Source: an uncultured Bacteroidales bacterium
Lineage (GTDB): Bacteria; Bacteroidota; Bacteroidia; Bacteroidales; Bacteroidaceae
Length of the DNA: 53,975 nucleotides
Assembly: GCA_902766625.1 (NCBI GenBank)
Contig: CACXEH010000076.1
Span: 1-53,975, forward strand
Direction: 5' to 3'
Positions 10,185 to 19,914 of the stretch are shown one piece after another. The position numbers and the translations under genes were made by a program. Each line of letters opens with the position of its first letter. The first letter of the stretch is position 1. The notes beneath the pieces are model-generated. The model had not been told where the DNA came from and ran no database searches. It was given only the letters and a program-made list of their open reading frames with translations.

Positions 10185-10282
10185 TGGGGCGATAAGTTTT
10201 CAGTTCCACAGGTTGGAACTTACATTCCATCGGGCAGAACTTACATTCCAAGCCGCAGAACCTACATTCCAGCCTTTGGAAT
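10185..10282 (-). repeat. Dispersed 21-bp-period dyad array, copy 1
   Basis: Four units start at 10204, 10225, 10246 and 10267, exactly 21 bp apart, and span 79 bp. Two units are clear dyads (TTCCA-CAGGT-TGGAA and TTCCA-GCCTT-TGGAA). The two middle ones keep only the left half fully. The conserved one-sided flank (TGAAAACTTATCGC on the minus strand) lies at the low-coordinate side, so the copy is oriented on the minus strand. The gene-free spacer 9888-10479 otherwise holds the metG promoter and no recognisable gene. Read on the minus strand, the array is an open heptad-repeat frame, treated as a side effect of the 21-bp period rather than a called gene. Confidence 0.85.
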
Positions 10283-10479
10283 GGAGAATATACCGATGAA
10301 AAATGTTGTGAGCGAACAGGGACGGCTACATAAGGAATCCTGCAGGCAAGACAGTTGTCACCGTATTTGCAGCGACTGAACATTTGAAGGAAAATGCCGG
10401 GAGAATGTGATATTAAATCAACCGGCAGGTAAAATCAGCCATTAGATGTAAATTTCTTGGCTGTCCGGAGAGCGCAGCA

Positions 10480-12303
10480 TTAGCGGTCAATAAAATCCTC
10501 TATGTTTTTTTGGAGAATGGCTTTGCCGAGTGTTATCCGGTCGGCTGATTCCCGGGGACACGAGGAGAGCGTCTTTGAGGAAGTCAAGTCATAAATGCTA
10601 TATCCTGTCGAATCTATAAGGGCGAAGCCGTTATCAAAGGTGTGGAGTGCCAACGGGTGATAGCCTTTGCTCATAACGTCGCGGCTGAAGGTAAAGGAAC
10701 TGTGCTCTATGCCCATCTGTCCCAGCAGGGTTGCGGCAAGGTCGGTCTGACAACAAATTTTGTCAACAACCTGCGGTTGTTTGACGGCACCTCCAACCCA
10801 AAGCATGGGTACGTGGCATCTGCGGATATCTGCTTCGGTCAGTCCTTCAGGATAGCCTATGCCGTGGTCTGGCAGGAAGATGACAAGCATATTTTTCCAT
10901 GCCGGTGTCTTCTTCAGTTTGTCGATGAATTTGCCGATGCAGTCGTCTACATATGCCATGCTGTTGGCAACCTTATCCAGTCCGCTACGCTCAAACGGCA
11001 CAATCCAAGGTTCGTGGCTGGCAAGGGTAAGAAATGTGGTGAACCATGGATAGCTTTGAGGCTTACGTTCTATCTGCCGAAAAAGTGTGTCAAAGGCGAT
11101 AGCGTCAGTTACGCCCCAAGCATGAGTGGTCCGTGTCTTGCCTGGGAAGTAGGTGTCGCCTGTTGCTTTCTGAAAGCCGTTGGAAAGGAGATATCCTTTG
11201 ATGTTCTTGAAATTGATGTCTCCGCCATATAGGAAGTCTGTCGAATAACCATGTTCAGCCAACGATTGACCGATGGAGCCCAAAGATTGTGCTTTCTCGG
11301 GGAAATGCAGTACTGACAGTTCCGGGAATGCCGGATATCCGCTCAAGATGCTGACAAGACCTCTGTCAGTGCGGAAGCTGTTCGCATAGAAATTTGAAAA
11401 GAAGACGCCTTCATTGATTAGGCTGTCAAAACGTGGGGTTACATTCTTTTCCCCATGAAGATGTTCAACAAAAGTCCCGCCAAAACCTTCGATAACAACC
11501 AACACGATGTTCGGGCGCATGGTGTTAAGCAACGAGTCACTGTTGACGCTTTGTGTTGAATAGCCTGCTGACCGGTAGATTTTATCGGCTTCCTCAGTTG
11601 TATAAAAACGGCACATCTTGTCAAAGTTCTTGGCTTTGAAAGATGAATACAACAAATTGAAAGCAGGATTGACAGCGGCATGATTTAAGAACATGTTATC
11701 AGAAAAGTATACCGTCCCGACATTCATAGTCGACTTGCCAAAGCCTCCACGAACACCGATAAAGGCAAGGCCTCCAAACAAAAGAAGCAAGAGAGTAGTT
11801 GGCAATGGTTTGCACCTGTTTGCTTTCTTGGGAACGCAGATGTATTGAATCAGGAATATAGCCAAAGCAAGTACAATGATACAGGTAATGCCTATCAGTA
11901 CATATCCTATAGAGACACTGCTTATGGCGCTTTTGGGAGAGTCGAGATAAGACAATGCCATTGCGTCAAGCTTGAATTGCCAAAAAGGATATAAGGCGCA
12001 GTCTGACACAAATATCATGGAAAGCGCAAAACCAATGAGACTTGTATAAAGCAGCAAGGCAGGTCTCCACCATTTATAGGAAGGAAGCCATACAGATATC
12101 ATCGTCGTCAGCAAAGGCAGGGCTATGAGATATCCTGCAACAGAGCAATCCATTATCAAACCATGGCGAAGGACTTGCAGTACATCTGTGAAAGAAAAAT
12201 CTGCAGCAGAATGGTTGTACATCAGGAAAACAAGTTTCATGAATACAGATGTCACAACATATGCGGCATACAATTTAAGAAGAAAGAAAAAACGTGTCTT
12301 CAT
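10480..12303 (-). CDS. LtaS/sulfatase-family membrane phosphotransferase
   Basis: This 607-residue protein has about five N-terminal transmembrane helices (residues 1-190) and an extracytoplasmic alkaline-phosphatase-fold domain (about 260-560). Metal-site motifs are visible: VVIEGFGG, the nucleophile region SFRTDRGLVS with a Thr in the expected place, and FLPDHG. Relatives include lipoteichoic acid synthase and phosphoglycerol or phosphoethanolamine transferases. A Gram-negative host makes true LTA synthesis unlikely, so transfer of a phospho-head-group to an envelope glycan or lipid is inferred. It follows the MsbA-like exporter by 18 bp, which suggests a shared envelope role. The substrate cannot be told from sequence. 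Confidence 0.82.
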   Translation of the reverse strand: MKTRFFFLLKLYAAYVVTSVFMKLVFLMYNHSAADFSFTDVLQVLRHGLIMDCSVAGYLIALPLLTTMISVWLPSYKWWRPALLLYTSLIGFALSMIFVSDCALYPFWQFKLDAMALSYLDSPKSAISSVSIGYVLIGITCIIVLALAIFLIQYICVPKKANRCKPLPTTLLLLLFGGLAFIGVRGGFGKSTMNVGTVYFSDNMFLNHAAVNPAFNLLYSSFKAKNFDKMCRFYTTEEADKIYRSAGYSTQSVNSDSLLNTMRPNIVLVVIEGFGGTFVEHLHGEKNVTPRFDSLINEGVFFSNFYANSFRTDRGLVSILSGYPAFPELSVLHFPEKAQSLGSIGQSLAEHGYSTDFLYGGDINFKNIKGYLLSNGFQKATGDTYFPGKTRTTHAWGVTDAIAFDTLFRQIERKPQSYPWFTTFLTLASHEPWIVPFERSGLDKVANSMAYVDDCIGKFIDKLKKTPAWKNMLVIFLPDHGIGYPEGLTEADIRRCHVPMLWVGGAVKQPQVVDKICCQTDLAATLLGQMGIEHSSFTFSRDVMSKGYHPLALHTFDNGFALIDSTGYSIYDLTSSKTLSSCPRESADRITLGKAILQKNIEDFIDR

Positions 12304-12321
12304 ATAGCAAGTCAGGATTCT

Positions 12322-14160
12322 TTATAGCTGTTGCATATCATGAAGTTTCTTATAATAGCCGCCTTGGACAATCAGTTCCTCGTGAGTGCCGCGCTCTATG
12401 ATTTTTCCTTCGTGCAGCACATTAATCTCGTCTGCATTTTTGATGGTTGAGAGCCTGTGTGCGATAGCTATGGTTGTACGTGACCTCATCAGTTTCTCCA
12501 AGGCATCCTGTACCAAGCGCTCAGACTCGGTGTCCAAAGCAGATGTGGCTTCATCCAGAATGAGTATCGGGGGATTTTTAAGTATGGCGCGTGCAATCGA
12601 GATACGCTGTCGCTGACCGCCAGACAAGCGGCATCCACGGTCGCCGACAGAGGTTTGGTAACCGTCTTCCATATTCATGATAAAGTCGTGGGCGTTGGCA
12701 ATGCGGGCAGCCTCCTCAACCTGTGCTTGCGTAGCGTGGCTGACGCCAAAGGCAATATTATTAAAGATGGTGTCATTAAAGAGAATGGCTTCCTGGTTAA
12801 CATTGCCGATGATACTGCGAAGGGAAAGAATGGACATATCTTTGATGTTGACACCGTCTATCAGTATCTCTCCTTTTTGAATGTCATGAAAGCGTGGAAT
12901 GAGATCAACCAATGTGGATTTGCCAGATCCTGACTGCCCTACCAGCGCAATGGTCTTGCCTTTGGGTATTAGCAGGTTGATATTGCTAAGAATCTCTTTG
13001 TTGTCGGTGTAGCTGAAGGATACATCCTTGAACTCAATCTGGTGGTTTAGTCCGTTGATTTCAACGGGATGTTCCGCTTCTACGATATTGTTCTCGGCAA
13101 ACATAATCTTGTTTATACGCTCCATGGAAGCCATACCTTTTTGTATGCTGTAACCTGCTTTTGACAGGTCTTTTATAGGTTGGAGAGTGGTATAAAGAAT
13201 AACGAGGAAATAAATAAAAATGCTTGCGTCAATAGGAGAGTTGCCGGAGAAAATGAGATATCCCCCGAACCATAGGACAATGACAATCATACATGTTCCA
13301 AGAAACTCACTGACAGGATGCGCAGAGGATTGGCGGATGGAAACTTTCATTGAGGCACGGCGGAATTCGTTGTTGACAGCAATAAATCTGTCTTCCATCT
13401 TCTTCTCTGCGACAAAAGCCTTAATGATGCGTAATCCTCCGAGAGTTTCTTCTATCTGACTTAGACCGTCACTCCACTTGGACTGGGCATAAAGCGATTT
13501 GCTTTTCAGTTTTTTCCCAATTCTTCCGATACCGCCAGCAAGGAAAGGTACGACCAATAGCGTAAATAGCGTCAGTTCCCAGCTTACTGCAAACATGGTA
13601 CCAACATAGATAAGTATGAAGATAGGATTCTTGATGACCATGTCTAAAGAACTGGTAATGGATGCGTCAATCTCGTTGACATCAGTGCTGACGCGGGCAA
13701 GAATGTCACCTTTGCGTTCTTCTGTAAAAAAGGACAAAGGCAGATATAAAATCTTTTTATAAATTTTTGCACGAATGTCCCTGACAATACCTGTCTTAAT
13801 GGGCATCAGCATGGCGGAACCTCCGAAATAAGCACTGGTTTTGAGTAATGTCAAAAATGCCAGCATACAACCAAAGAGAAGCAATGCCGTTGATGGAGTA
13901 AAGGCATCGCAGATAACTTGGGAATAATAGTATCCGTTGTTGACAAGAACATCCTTGAGATTGTCTAAATTGCATTGCTCCCATGGAATCAGTTCATAGT
14001 GGTTTTGATTTATCTTAAACAGAATGTTTAAAATGGGAAGGAGCAACGTAAAGGAAAAGACATTGAAAATAGCAGCCAAAATATTCAGCAATAACGTGCA
14101 TGCAACAAATCCTTTATATGGTTTGAAGTATGGCCCCATTAGTTTAAAGAACTCTCTCAT
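12322..14160 (-). CDS. msbA: MsbA-like ABC exporter (fused membrane and ATPase domains)
   Basis: This 612-residue half-transporter has six membrane helices in residues about 15-320 and an ATPase domain from about 370. The ATPase motifs are complete: Walker A GQSGSGKST, signature LSGGQRQR, Walker B ILILDEATSALD and switch His in IAIAHRLSTI. MsbA flips lipid A core across the inner membrane, and length and layout fit that family, but other lipid or peptide exporters look alike at this level. It lies 18 bp after rnhA and 18 bp before the LtaS-like gene, in an operon that starts at argS. Confidence 0.85.
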   Translation of the reverse strand: MREFFKLMGPYFKPYKGFVACTLLLNILAAIFNVFSFTLLLPILNILFKINQNHYELIPWEQCNLDNLKDVLVNNGYYYSQVICDAFTPSTALLLFGCMLAFLTLLKTSAYFGGSAMLMPIKTGIVRDIRAKIYKKILYLPLSFFTEERKGDILARVSTDVNEIDASITSSLDMVIKNPIFILIYVGTMFAVSWELTLFTLLVVPFLAGGIGRIGKKLKSKSLYAQSKWSDGLSQIEETLGGLRIIKAFVAEKKMEDRFIAVNNEFRRASMKVSIRQSSAHPVSEFLGTCMIVIVLWFGGYLIFSGNSPIDASIFIYFLVILYTTLQPIKDLSKAGYSIQKGMASMERINKIMFAENNIVEAEHPVEINGLNHQIEFKDVSFSYTDNKEILSNINLLIPKGKTIALVGQSGSGKSTLVDLIPRFHDIQKGEILIDGVNIKDMSILSLRSIIGNVNQEAILFNDTIFNNIAFGVSHATQAQVEEAARIANAHDFIMNMEDGYQTSVGDRGCRLSGGQRQRISIARAILKNPPILILDEATSALDTESERLVQDALEKLMRSRTTIAIAHRLSTIKNADEINVLHEGKIIERGTHEELIVQGGYYKKLHDMQQL

Positions 14161-14178
14161 AGTAAGACAACGAATTAA

Positions 14179-14838
14179 TTATTTTCTTCCGAAATCTGCA
14201 GGTATTTCTCCCCATTTACTGGTTTCCCACTTAATCAGTCTGTTCTTAATCTGATGTGTCTGCAACCATTTAGTGGCACGTGCTATTATCTCAAGGACAT
14301 TTTTCGTGTCATCTGTTAGAGGCAACTTAGTGGCGCAATGCTGTTTTTTGACCCATAACAAGGCGTTGCGGCTGTCACTGTAAACGACTGTTTCTGTATC
14401 ACCAGTCTTGTCTAAAAGAGCCAGACAATGTACTATCGCCAGAAATTCACCGATATTGTTTGTGCCTTGTATCGGGCCAAAATGAAAAATCTCTGCTCCG
14501 GTTCTAAGGTCTATACCGCGATATTCCATCGGTCCCGGGTTCTTGCTGCATGCGGCATCCACGGCAATGGCTTTTGCTATCACTTCTTTAGGCAGAGGCA
14601 GAACGGTGTCTTGTCTGTCAGTGGGTGGATTCTGAAGAATATTTTTGACTTGTTTTGTTTTATAATAATCCTGTGGCGGGCCGGCTGCAAAGGCTTCTTG
14701 AGCAGACTCCAATGTAGGAAAGCTTTTATATTTTGCACCTGGTCGGGATTGGGTTTGTTCTTTACATTCATCCCAACTGCTGTAAACTCCAGGTTCCTTG
14801 CCTTCCCAGACAGTATAATATTTTTTTCTTGCTGACAT
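14179..14838 (-). CDS. rnhA: Ribonuclease HI with N-terminal viroplasmin (hybrid-binding) domain
   Basis: This 219-residue protein degrades RNA in RNA-DNA hybrids. Residues about 5-50 (KYYTVWEGKEPGVYSSW, then KSFPTLESAQEAF) match the caulimovirus viroplasmin/HBD domain that binds hybrids in eukaryotic RNase H1. The catalytic domain shows the acidic residues in VDAACSKNPG, NNIGEFLAIVH and YSDSRNALL, and a final Asp in EIPADFGRK at the very C-terminus. The active site looks complete. It sits between argS (15 bp) and msbA (18 bp). Confidence 0.93.
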   Translation of the reverse strand: MSARKKYYTVWEGKEPGVYSSWDECKEQTQSRPGAKYKSFPTLESAQEAFAAGPPQDYYKTKQVKNILQNPPTDRQDTVLPLPKEVIAKAIAVDAACSKNPGPMEYRGIDLRTGAEIFHFGPIQGTNNIGEFLAIVHCLALLDKTGDTETVVYSDSRNALLWVKKQHCATKLPLTDDTKNVLEIIARATKWLQTHQIKNRLIKWETSKWGEIPADFGRK

Positions 14839-14853
14839 GCGGCAGAAAAGTGG

Positions 14854-16671
14854 TTACATACGTTCAGGTACCTCTATGCCCAGCAGTCCCATGCCGAGAC
14901 GAATAACTTTTGCAACATTCATGGAAAGCATCAAACGCAATTGTTTGCTGGCTGTATTTGTTTCATGCAAAATGCTGTAGTCATGATAGAATTGGTTGTA
15001 TTCCTTGACAAGGTCATAACAATAGTTGGCGATGGTGCTTGGACTATATTTTGCACCTGCCTGTTGAACTGTAGACTTGAATTCGGCAAGGTGCTGAATT
15101 AAGTTTTGTTCTTTCTCAGAAACCGTCACATCCTGTGGCAGAGTGGGAGGAATAGTAATTTTTTCTTCTTCTGCCTTTCTGAGAATACTACGTATACGTG
15201 CATAGGTATATTGGATAAACGGACCGGTGTTGCCGTTGAAGTCTATACTTTCCTCAGGATTGAACATCATATTCTTTTTTGCGTCAACTTTCAACAGGAA
15301 ATATTTCAGTGCGCCCATGCCGACGATACGTGCAATCTCATCTTTCTCCTCGTTGCTCATGTCTTGGAATTTTCCAAGTTCCTCGCTGGTTTGGCGTGCT
15401 GTCTTTTTCATTTCTTCTATAAGATCATCTGCATCGACAACAGTTCCCTCACGGCTTTTCATCTTGCCGTTTGGTAATTCTACCATACCATAAGAGAAGT
15501 GGACAAGATCTTTGCCCCATTTAAAACCTAATTTGTCAAGAAGTATTGACAATACTTTGAAGTGGTATTCTTGTTCGTTTCCGACGACATAGACCATCTT
15601 ATCGATAGGGTAGTCTTTGAAGCGCAATTTGGCTGTACCGATATCTTGGGTCATGTAAACGGAAGTTCCGTCTTTTCTCAACAGCAGTTTCTCGTCTAAT
15701 CCTTCTGGTTTGAGATCTGCCCAAACAGAGCCGTCTTCATGACGTACAAACAGTCCTTCGTTAAGTCCTTTTTCTACTTCACTCTTGCCTGCTAAATAGG
15801 TTTGGGACTCATAATAAATCTTATCAAAGCTAACGCCCAAAGCCTTGTATGTCTGGTCGAATCCGGCATAAACCCAATCGTTCATCATATTCCACAAATC
15901 GCGGACTTCCTTGTCATTGTTTTCCCATTTGACGAGCATTTCGTGAGCTTCTTTCATCAGAGGAGACTCTTGTTCAGCTTTAGCTTTAGCGTCATCATCG
16001 CTCAGTCCTTCTGCCTTATACTGCTCAGTGAGTGCTTTTACCTCTGCGCGGAAGTGCTTGTCAAATGCAACATAAAAATCTCCGACTAAGTGGTCGCCCT
16101 TCTTGCCCGAAGTTTCGGGTGTGATGCCTTTTCCCCATTTTTGCCATGCGAGCATACTTTTACAAATATGTATGCCTCGGTCATTGACGATATTCGTGCG
16201 AATAATTTTGTTGCCGTTCGCAGCGATGATGTTTGACAATGCCCATCCAAGCAGATTGTTGCGTATGTGCCCTAAGTGTAAAGGCTTATTTGTATTAGGA
16301 GAGGAGTATTCTATCATTACGAGAGGAGAAGTCTCAGTGGCTTTTGTAATGCCATAAGTCTCATCCGCATGTATTTTCTCCAACATATTAACCCAGATGT
16401 GCGGTGTAAGGCAGAGGTTCAAATACCCGTTTATGACATTGAATTTCTCTATGGCGTCATCGTTTTCAACGAGCCAGTTGCCTATTTCCAAAGCAGTTTC
16501 TTCTGGTTTTTTATGCGATAGACGCAAAAAAGGAAATACGACAAGTGTCAAATGTCCTTCAAACTCAGGTCGCGTCTTTTGTAATTGTATTTGTTTTTCC
16601 TCTATGGTTGCACCGTATAAACTTTTCAGGGCAACAACAAGTGAGGCGGAAAGGTGTTCCTCGATTTTCAT
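14854..16671 (-). CDS. argS: Arginyl-tRNA synthetase
   Basis: This 605-residue class I synthetase charges tRNA-Arg. The HIGH motif appears as HLGH in NKPLHLGHIRNNLLG. The ArgRS-specific start region lies in residues 1-110, the KMSK-like loop reads MKSREGTVV, and the C-terminal anticodon-binding helices (DALR fold) include LIQHLAEFKSTVQQA. It is the first gene of the run argS-rnhA-msbA-LtaS-like, and a perfect TATCTTTG box lies 41 bp upstream. Confidence 0.97.
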   Translation of the reverse strand: MKIEEHLSASLVVALKSLYGATIEEKQIQLQKTRPEFEGHLTLVVFPFLRLSHKKPEETALEIGNWLVENDDAIEKFNVINGYLNLCLTPHIWVNMLEKIHADETYGITKATETSPLVMIEYSSPNTNKPLHLGHIRNNLLGWALSNIIAANGNKIIRTNIVNDRGIHICKSMLAWQKWGKGITPETSGKKGDHLVGDFYVAFDKHFRAEVKALTEQYKAEGLSDDDAKAKAEQESPLMKEAHEMLVKWENNDKEVRDLWNMMNDWVYAGFDQTYKALGVSFDKIYYESQTYLAGKSEVEKGLNEGLFVRHEDGSVWADLKPEGLDEKLLLRKDGTSVYMTQDIGTAKLRFKDYPIDKMVYVVGNEQEYHFKVLSILLDKLGFKWGKDLVHFSYGMVELPNGKMKSREGTVVDADDLIEEMKKTARQTSEELGKFQDMSNEEKDEIARIVGMGALKYFLLKVDAKKNMMFNPEESIDFNGNTGPFIQYTYARIRSILRKAEEEKITIPPTLPQDVTVSEKEQNLIQHLAEFKSTVQQAGAKYSPSTIANYCYDLVKEYNQFYHDYSILHETNTASKQLRLMLSMNVAKVIRLGMGLLGIEVPERM

Positions 16672-16711
16672 ATTTGTTTGTGTTATGATGTTCTATGTTA
16701 GAATAAACATA

Positions 16712-16719
16712 CAAAGATA
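16712..16719 (-). promoter_or_regulatory. -7 box TATCTTTG for argS
   Basis: The minus strand reads TATCTTTG, an exact TAnnTTTG match, placed between the secDF terminator and the argS start. This supports separate transcription of the argS operon. Confidence 0.65.
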
Positions 16720-16750
16720 AGAAAACTTTTGTAGTTATGGGATGATTACT

Positions 16751-16786
16751 AAAAAAGCGTGTCCTCGCAAGAAGACACGCTTTTTT
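16751..16786 (-). terminator. Intrinsic terminator after secDF (bidirectional)
   Basis: A perfect 13-bp inverted repeat AAAAAAGCGTGTC / GACACGCTTTTTT with a 10-nt loop. The stem ends in an A/T run on both sides, so it can stop transcription in either direction. It lies 16 bp past the secDF stop. Confidence 0.9.
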
Positions 16787-16802
16787 ATGTTTATACAAAG
16801 TT

Positions 16803-19800
16803 TTATGCTTTTACATCTTGTGCATCCTGGATGCGAATGTCTTCATCGGCTTTAATATTCTTGTGACCTTTGATAGTGAGGTATGCAAGAGGAGCAGCGA
16901 TAAACAAAGATGAGAGTGTACCATATACAACACCCAGAATCATTGCGAATGCAAAGCTGCGGATGCTTGCGCCACCGAAGAAGATGATGACGAGCAATAC
17001 TACCAATGTTGTTGTTGAGGTATTGATTGTACGTGCCAAAGTTGAGTTCAGTGACTGGTTGAACAGCAACTGCTTCTCGCGGTTTGGATAGAGTTGGAGA
17101 TACTCACGAACACGGTCAAAGATAACCACTTTATCATTGATAGAATAACCGATACACGTCAAGATAGCACCAATAAATGTCTGGTCAATCTCCAGAGAGA
17201 ATGGAAGAATACCCCAAAGCAGAGAGTATGTTCCGATAATCAAAGTGGAGTCACATGCCAGAGCCACTGTACTGCCAATAGAGAATGCAACATTGCGGAA
17301 GCGTATCAAAATGTAAATAAAGATAGCGACCAATGAGAGCAGCACACTGATGATAGCACCGTGGGTTACGTCCTTAGCGATAGATGGACCAACCTTTTGA
17401 GAACTGATGATTGAGCCGCCGTCACGTTTCTCTGTATTTTTGAAATCTTCAAGCGTTACGTTGTCGCTCAACAGTTTGCCTTCTTTCAGGCTGCTGTAAA
17501 GCACTTTCTCTATTTCTGTGTCAATAGAAGGATCGTTTTCTTCCATGCGGTAGTTGGTTGTGATACGTACTGTCTTATGGTCGTTACCCAATGCGATGAC
17601 AGAAACATTGGCATCTGTCATATGAGATTTAACGAAATTGCTAACCGTTTCGGGTTCTACCGGTTGTTCAAACCGGACTTCGTAGTTACGTCCACCTGTG
17701 AAGTCAATACCTGTACTTAATCCTCTGGTAAAGAATGAACCAATGCTGATCATCAGCAATATCGCAACCAGAATAAATGAGACCTTGTATGAACTCATGA
17801 AATGGTATTGCGGATTGGACATAATGTTCTTTGACCAAGCGGTGGTAAAGGTAAGGTTCTGCCATTTGTTTTTCTTTCCTACATAGTAATCGTAGAAAAG
17901 GCGTGTAATGCATACTGCGGTAAAGACTGATGCCAGCAGACCGATAATCAATGTTGTGGCAAATCCGCGGATAGGACCTGTACCGAAATTGAACAGGAAG
18001 ATACCCGTAATGATAGATGTCACGTTAGAGTCAATGATGGCTGAGAGTGCGTGCTGGTAACCGAGATTGATTGATGTGTAGAGTGATTTACCACTGCGAA
18101 GCTCTTCTTTGGTACGTTCATATATCAACACGTTGGCATCCACAGCCATACCCAGAGTCAGTACCATACCGGCAATACCGGACATGGTCAGTGCTGCTTG
18201 GAAGGAAGTCAGGATACCGAAGGTGAAGAACAGGTTGAGCAACAGGGCAAAGTTTGTTACCATACCAGGAATCAAGCCATAGATGCAGCACATGTAAACC
18301 ATCAAAAGGACAAATGCCAATACGCAAGACAAGAAACCTTGGTTGATAGACTGTTGGCCTAAGCTCGGACCTACGATATCTTCTTGTACGATATGGGCAG
18401 GAGCGGGCATCTTACCACTATTCAATACGTTTGCCAAGTCTTTGGTGTCTTCTGTGGTAAAGTGTCCGGTAATCTCTGAGCGTCCGCCTGTAATCTCGTT
18501 CATTACGTTAGGAGCACTGTATACAACGCCGTCCAGTACGATGGCAATGGCGTGGTTGATGTTTTTCTTTGTCAGATTTGCCCATGTGCGTGCACCGTCA
18601 GTGTTCATTTCCATGGAGACACAAGGACGGCCGAATTGGTCAAATGTGTTTTGTGCATTTACGATAACGTCGCCTTCCAGAGGTGCTTTACCTTTCGAAC
18701 CTGCCGTCTTGATGGCATAGAGTTCAAATACCTCCAATTTTTGGGACATGTCAGAAGGTTTGACGCTCCATTTTAACTCTAAGTCCTCAGGGAGTGCGTT
18801 CTTTGCAATCTCAGTGTTGAGAAGTTTGTTCACTTCTGCGGTGTCGCGTGCCAAAGCATATCCAACCATGCTGCCGCTTGCATTCTGGGCAGGAACAAGC
18901 TGGAGTACACTTAATAACGGGTGCTCTTTCTTCAGTTTTTCTATTTCAGCAGCGTCATTCTGTGCAGTTTCATTAACCTTCTTGCCTACCAACTTAGCTT
19001 TCAGAGAAGCGTCTGTTGCAGTACTGTCAGCCACGGTCTGTTCATCTGTAGCGGCTTTTTCTTCAACTGCTGTAGTGTCTTTTGCGGTGGCGTTGACGAG
19101 TTTTGTGTCTAACGAAGTGAGATAAGGAACAATGACGGCTGCGTCATAAGTCTCCCAGAATTCAAGGTTTGCGCTTCCTTGAAGTAATTTACGTATACGG
19201 TCCGGCTCCTTGATACCAGGGAGTTCCACCATGATACGGCCCATCTGACCTTCCAGAGTCTGAATGTTCGGCTGTGCCACACCAAAGCGGTCAATACGAG
19301 AACGCAATACGTTATATGAGTTTTCTACTGCTGCTTTGGTCTCCGAGCGCAACACTGCTTCAATCTCAGCGTCGGTGCTTCGGGTGTTGACTTTGCCTTT
19401 TAACTGCTGGGTAGCAAAGATGGTGTTTAACTTGTCTTTGCCGGCCAATGCCTGGAAGTCCCGGATAAAAAGTGTGATTAAGTTGTCCTGACTCTTTTGG
19501 GCTTCTACTGTAGCCTGTGAGAGGGCTTTGGTAAAATTAGGGTCGGTTGAACGATCTGCGAGACTCTTAATAACGTCTGGAACAGATACCTCAAGTACGA
19601 CATTCATGCCGCCTTTCAAATCCAGACCTAAACCAATTTGCATTTCCTGGCACTGCTTGAGTGTGTAAGCTCCAAACCAAACCTTTTCATTCTTTAGGGA
19701 GTCAAGATAGAATTGAGCGGCTTTCGGTTCCATTTTTGCCGCTTTGTTTTCATAATGACGGGTTACGAACGAGAAGGAGAGATAGTAAATGCACACTAAT

Positions 19801-19844
19801 ACAAGTGCGACAGCAAATACTTTTACAAATCCTTTGTTTTGCAT
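16803..19844 (-). CDS. secDF: Fused protein translocase subunit SecDF
   Basis: This 1013-residue protein carries SecD (about 1-610) and SecF (about 690-990) in one chain with about twelve transmembrane helices. It uses the proton gradient to help pull exported proteins through SecYEG. Family motifs are visible, including GLDLKGGMNVVLEV after the first helix and TGIDFTGGRNYEVRF at the SecF start. A low-complexity Ala/Thr/Glu/Lys-rich stretch (about 245-305) is inserted in the first periplasmic region. The gene is monocistronic, with its own TATATTTG box and a strong terminator. Confidence 0.97.
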   Translation of the reverse strand: MQNKGFVKVFAVALVLVCIYYLSFSFVTRHYENKAAKMEPKAAQFYLDSLKNEKVWFGAYTLKQCQEMQIGLGLDLKGGMNVVLEVSVPDVIKSLADRSTDPNFTKALSQATVEAQKSQDNLITLFIRDFQALAGKDKLNTIFATQQLKGKVNTRSTDAEIEAVLRSETKAAVENSYNVLRSRIDRFGVAQPNIQTLEGQMGRIMVELPGIKEPDRIRKLLQGSANLEFWETYDAAVIVPYLTSLDTKLVNATAKDTTAVEEKAATDEQTVADSTATDASLKAKLVGKKVNETAQNDAAEIEKLKKEHPLLSVLQLVPAQNASGSMVGYALARDTAEVNKLLNTEIAKNALPEDLELKWSVKPSDMSQKLEVFELYAIKTAGSKGKAPLEGDVIVNAQNTFDQFGRPCVSMEMNTDGARTWANLTKKNINHAIAIVLDGVVYSAPNVMNEITGGRSEITGHFTTEDTKDLANVLNSGKMPAPAHIVQEDIVGPSLGQQSINQGFLSCVLAFVLLMVYMCCIYGLIPGMVTNFALLLNLFFTFGILTSFQAALTMSGIAGMVLTLGMAVDANVLIYERTKEELRSGKSLYTSINLGYQHALSAIIDSNVTSIITGIFLFNFGTGPIRGFATTLIIGLLASVFTAVCITRLFYDYYVGKKNKWQNLTFTTAWSKNIMSNPQYHFMSSYKVSFILVAILLMISIGSFFTRGLSTGIDFTGGRNYEVRFEQPVEPETVSNFVKSHMTDANVSVIALGNDHKTVRITTNYRMEENDPSIDTEIEKVLYSSLKEGKLLSDNVTLEDFKNTEKRDGGSIISSQKVGPSIAKDVTHGAIISVLLSLVAIFIYILIRFRNVAFSIGSTVALACDSTLIIGTYSLLWGILPFSLEIDQTFIGAILTCIGYSINDKVVIFDRVREYLQLYPNREKQLLFNQSLNSTLARTINTSTTTLVVLLVIIFFGGASIRSFAFAMILGVVYGTLSSLFIAAPLAYLTIKGHKNIKADEDIRIQDAQDVKA

Positions 19845-19906
19845 TTTGATAATATTTTTATTTGTTTTTATTCGTTAAATAATATACAGATACAATTTTT
19901 AGCGTG

Positions 19907-19914
19907 CAAATATA
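19907..19914 (-). promoter_or_regulatory. -7 box TATATTTG for secDF
   Basis: The minus strand reads TATATTTG, an exact TAnnTTTG match, 62 bp before the secDF start in an AT-rich stretch. A second TATATTTG lies about 20 bp further upstream, so the true start site is uncertain. Confidence 0.6.

Noticed and set aside
10000..10383. A 127-codon open frame on the minus strand through repeat copy 1
   Set aside because: It is kept open by the 21-bp period. Its sequence outside the array is unlike the frames at the other copies, and no domain is visible. Reported as a finding, not as a gene.
10642..11232. A 196-codon frame antisense to the LtaS-like gene
   Set aside because: Shadow of a gene with clear motifs; it has no signal, domain or separate promoter.
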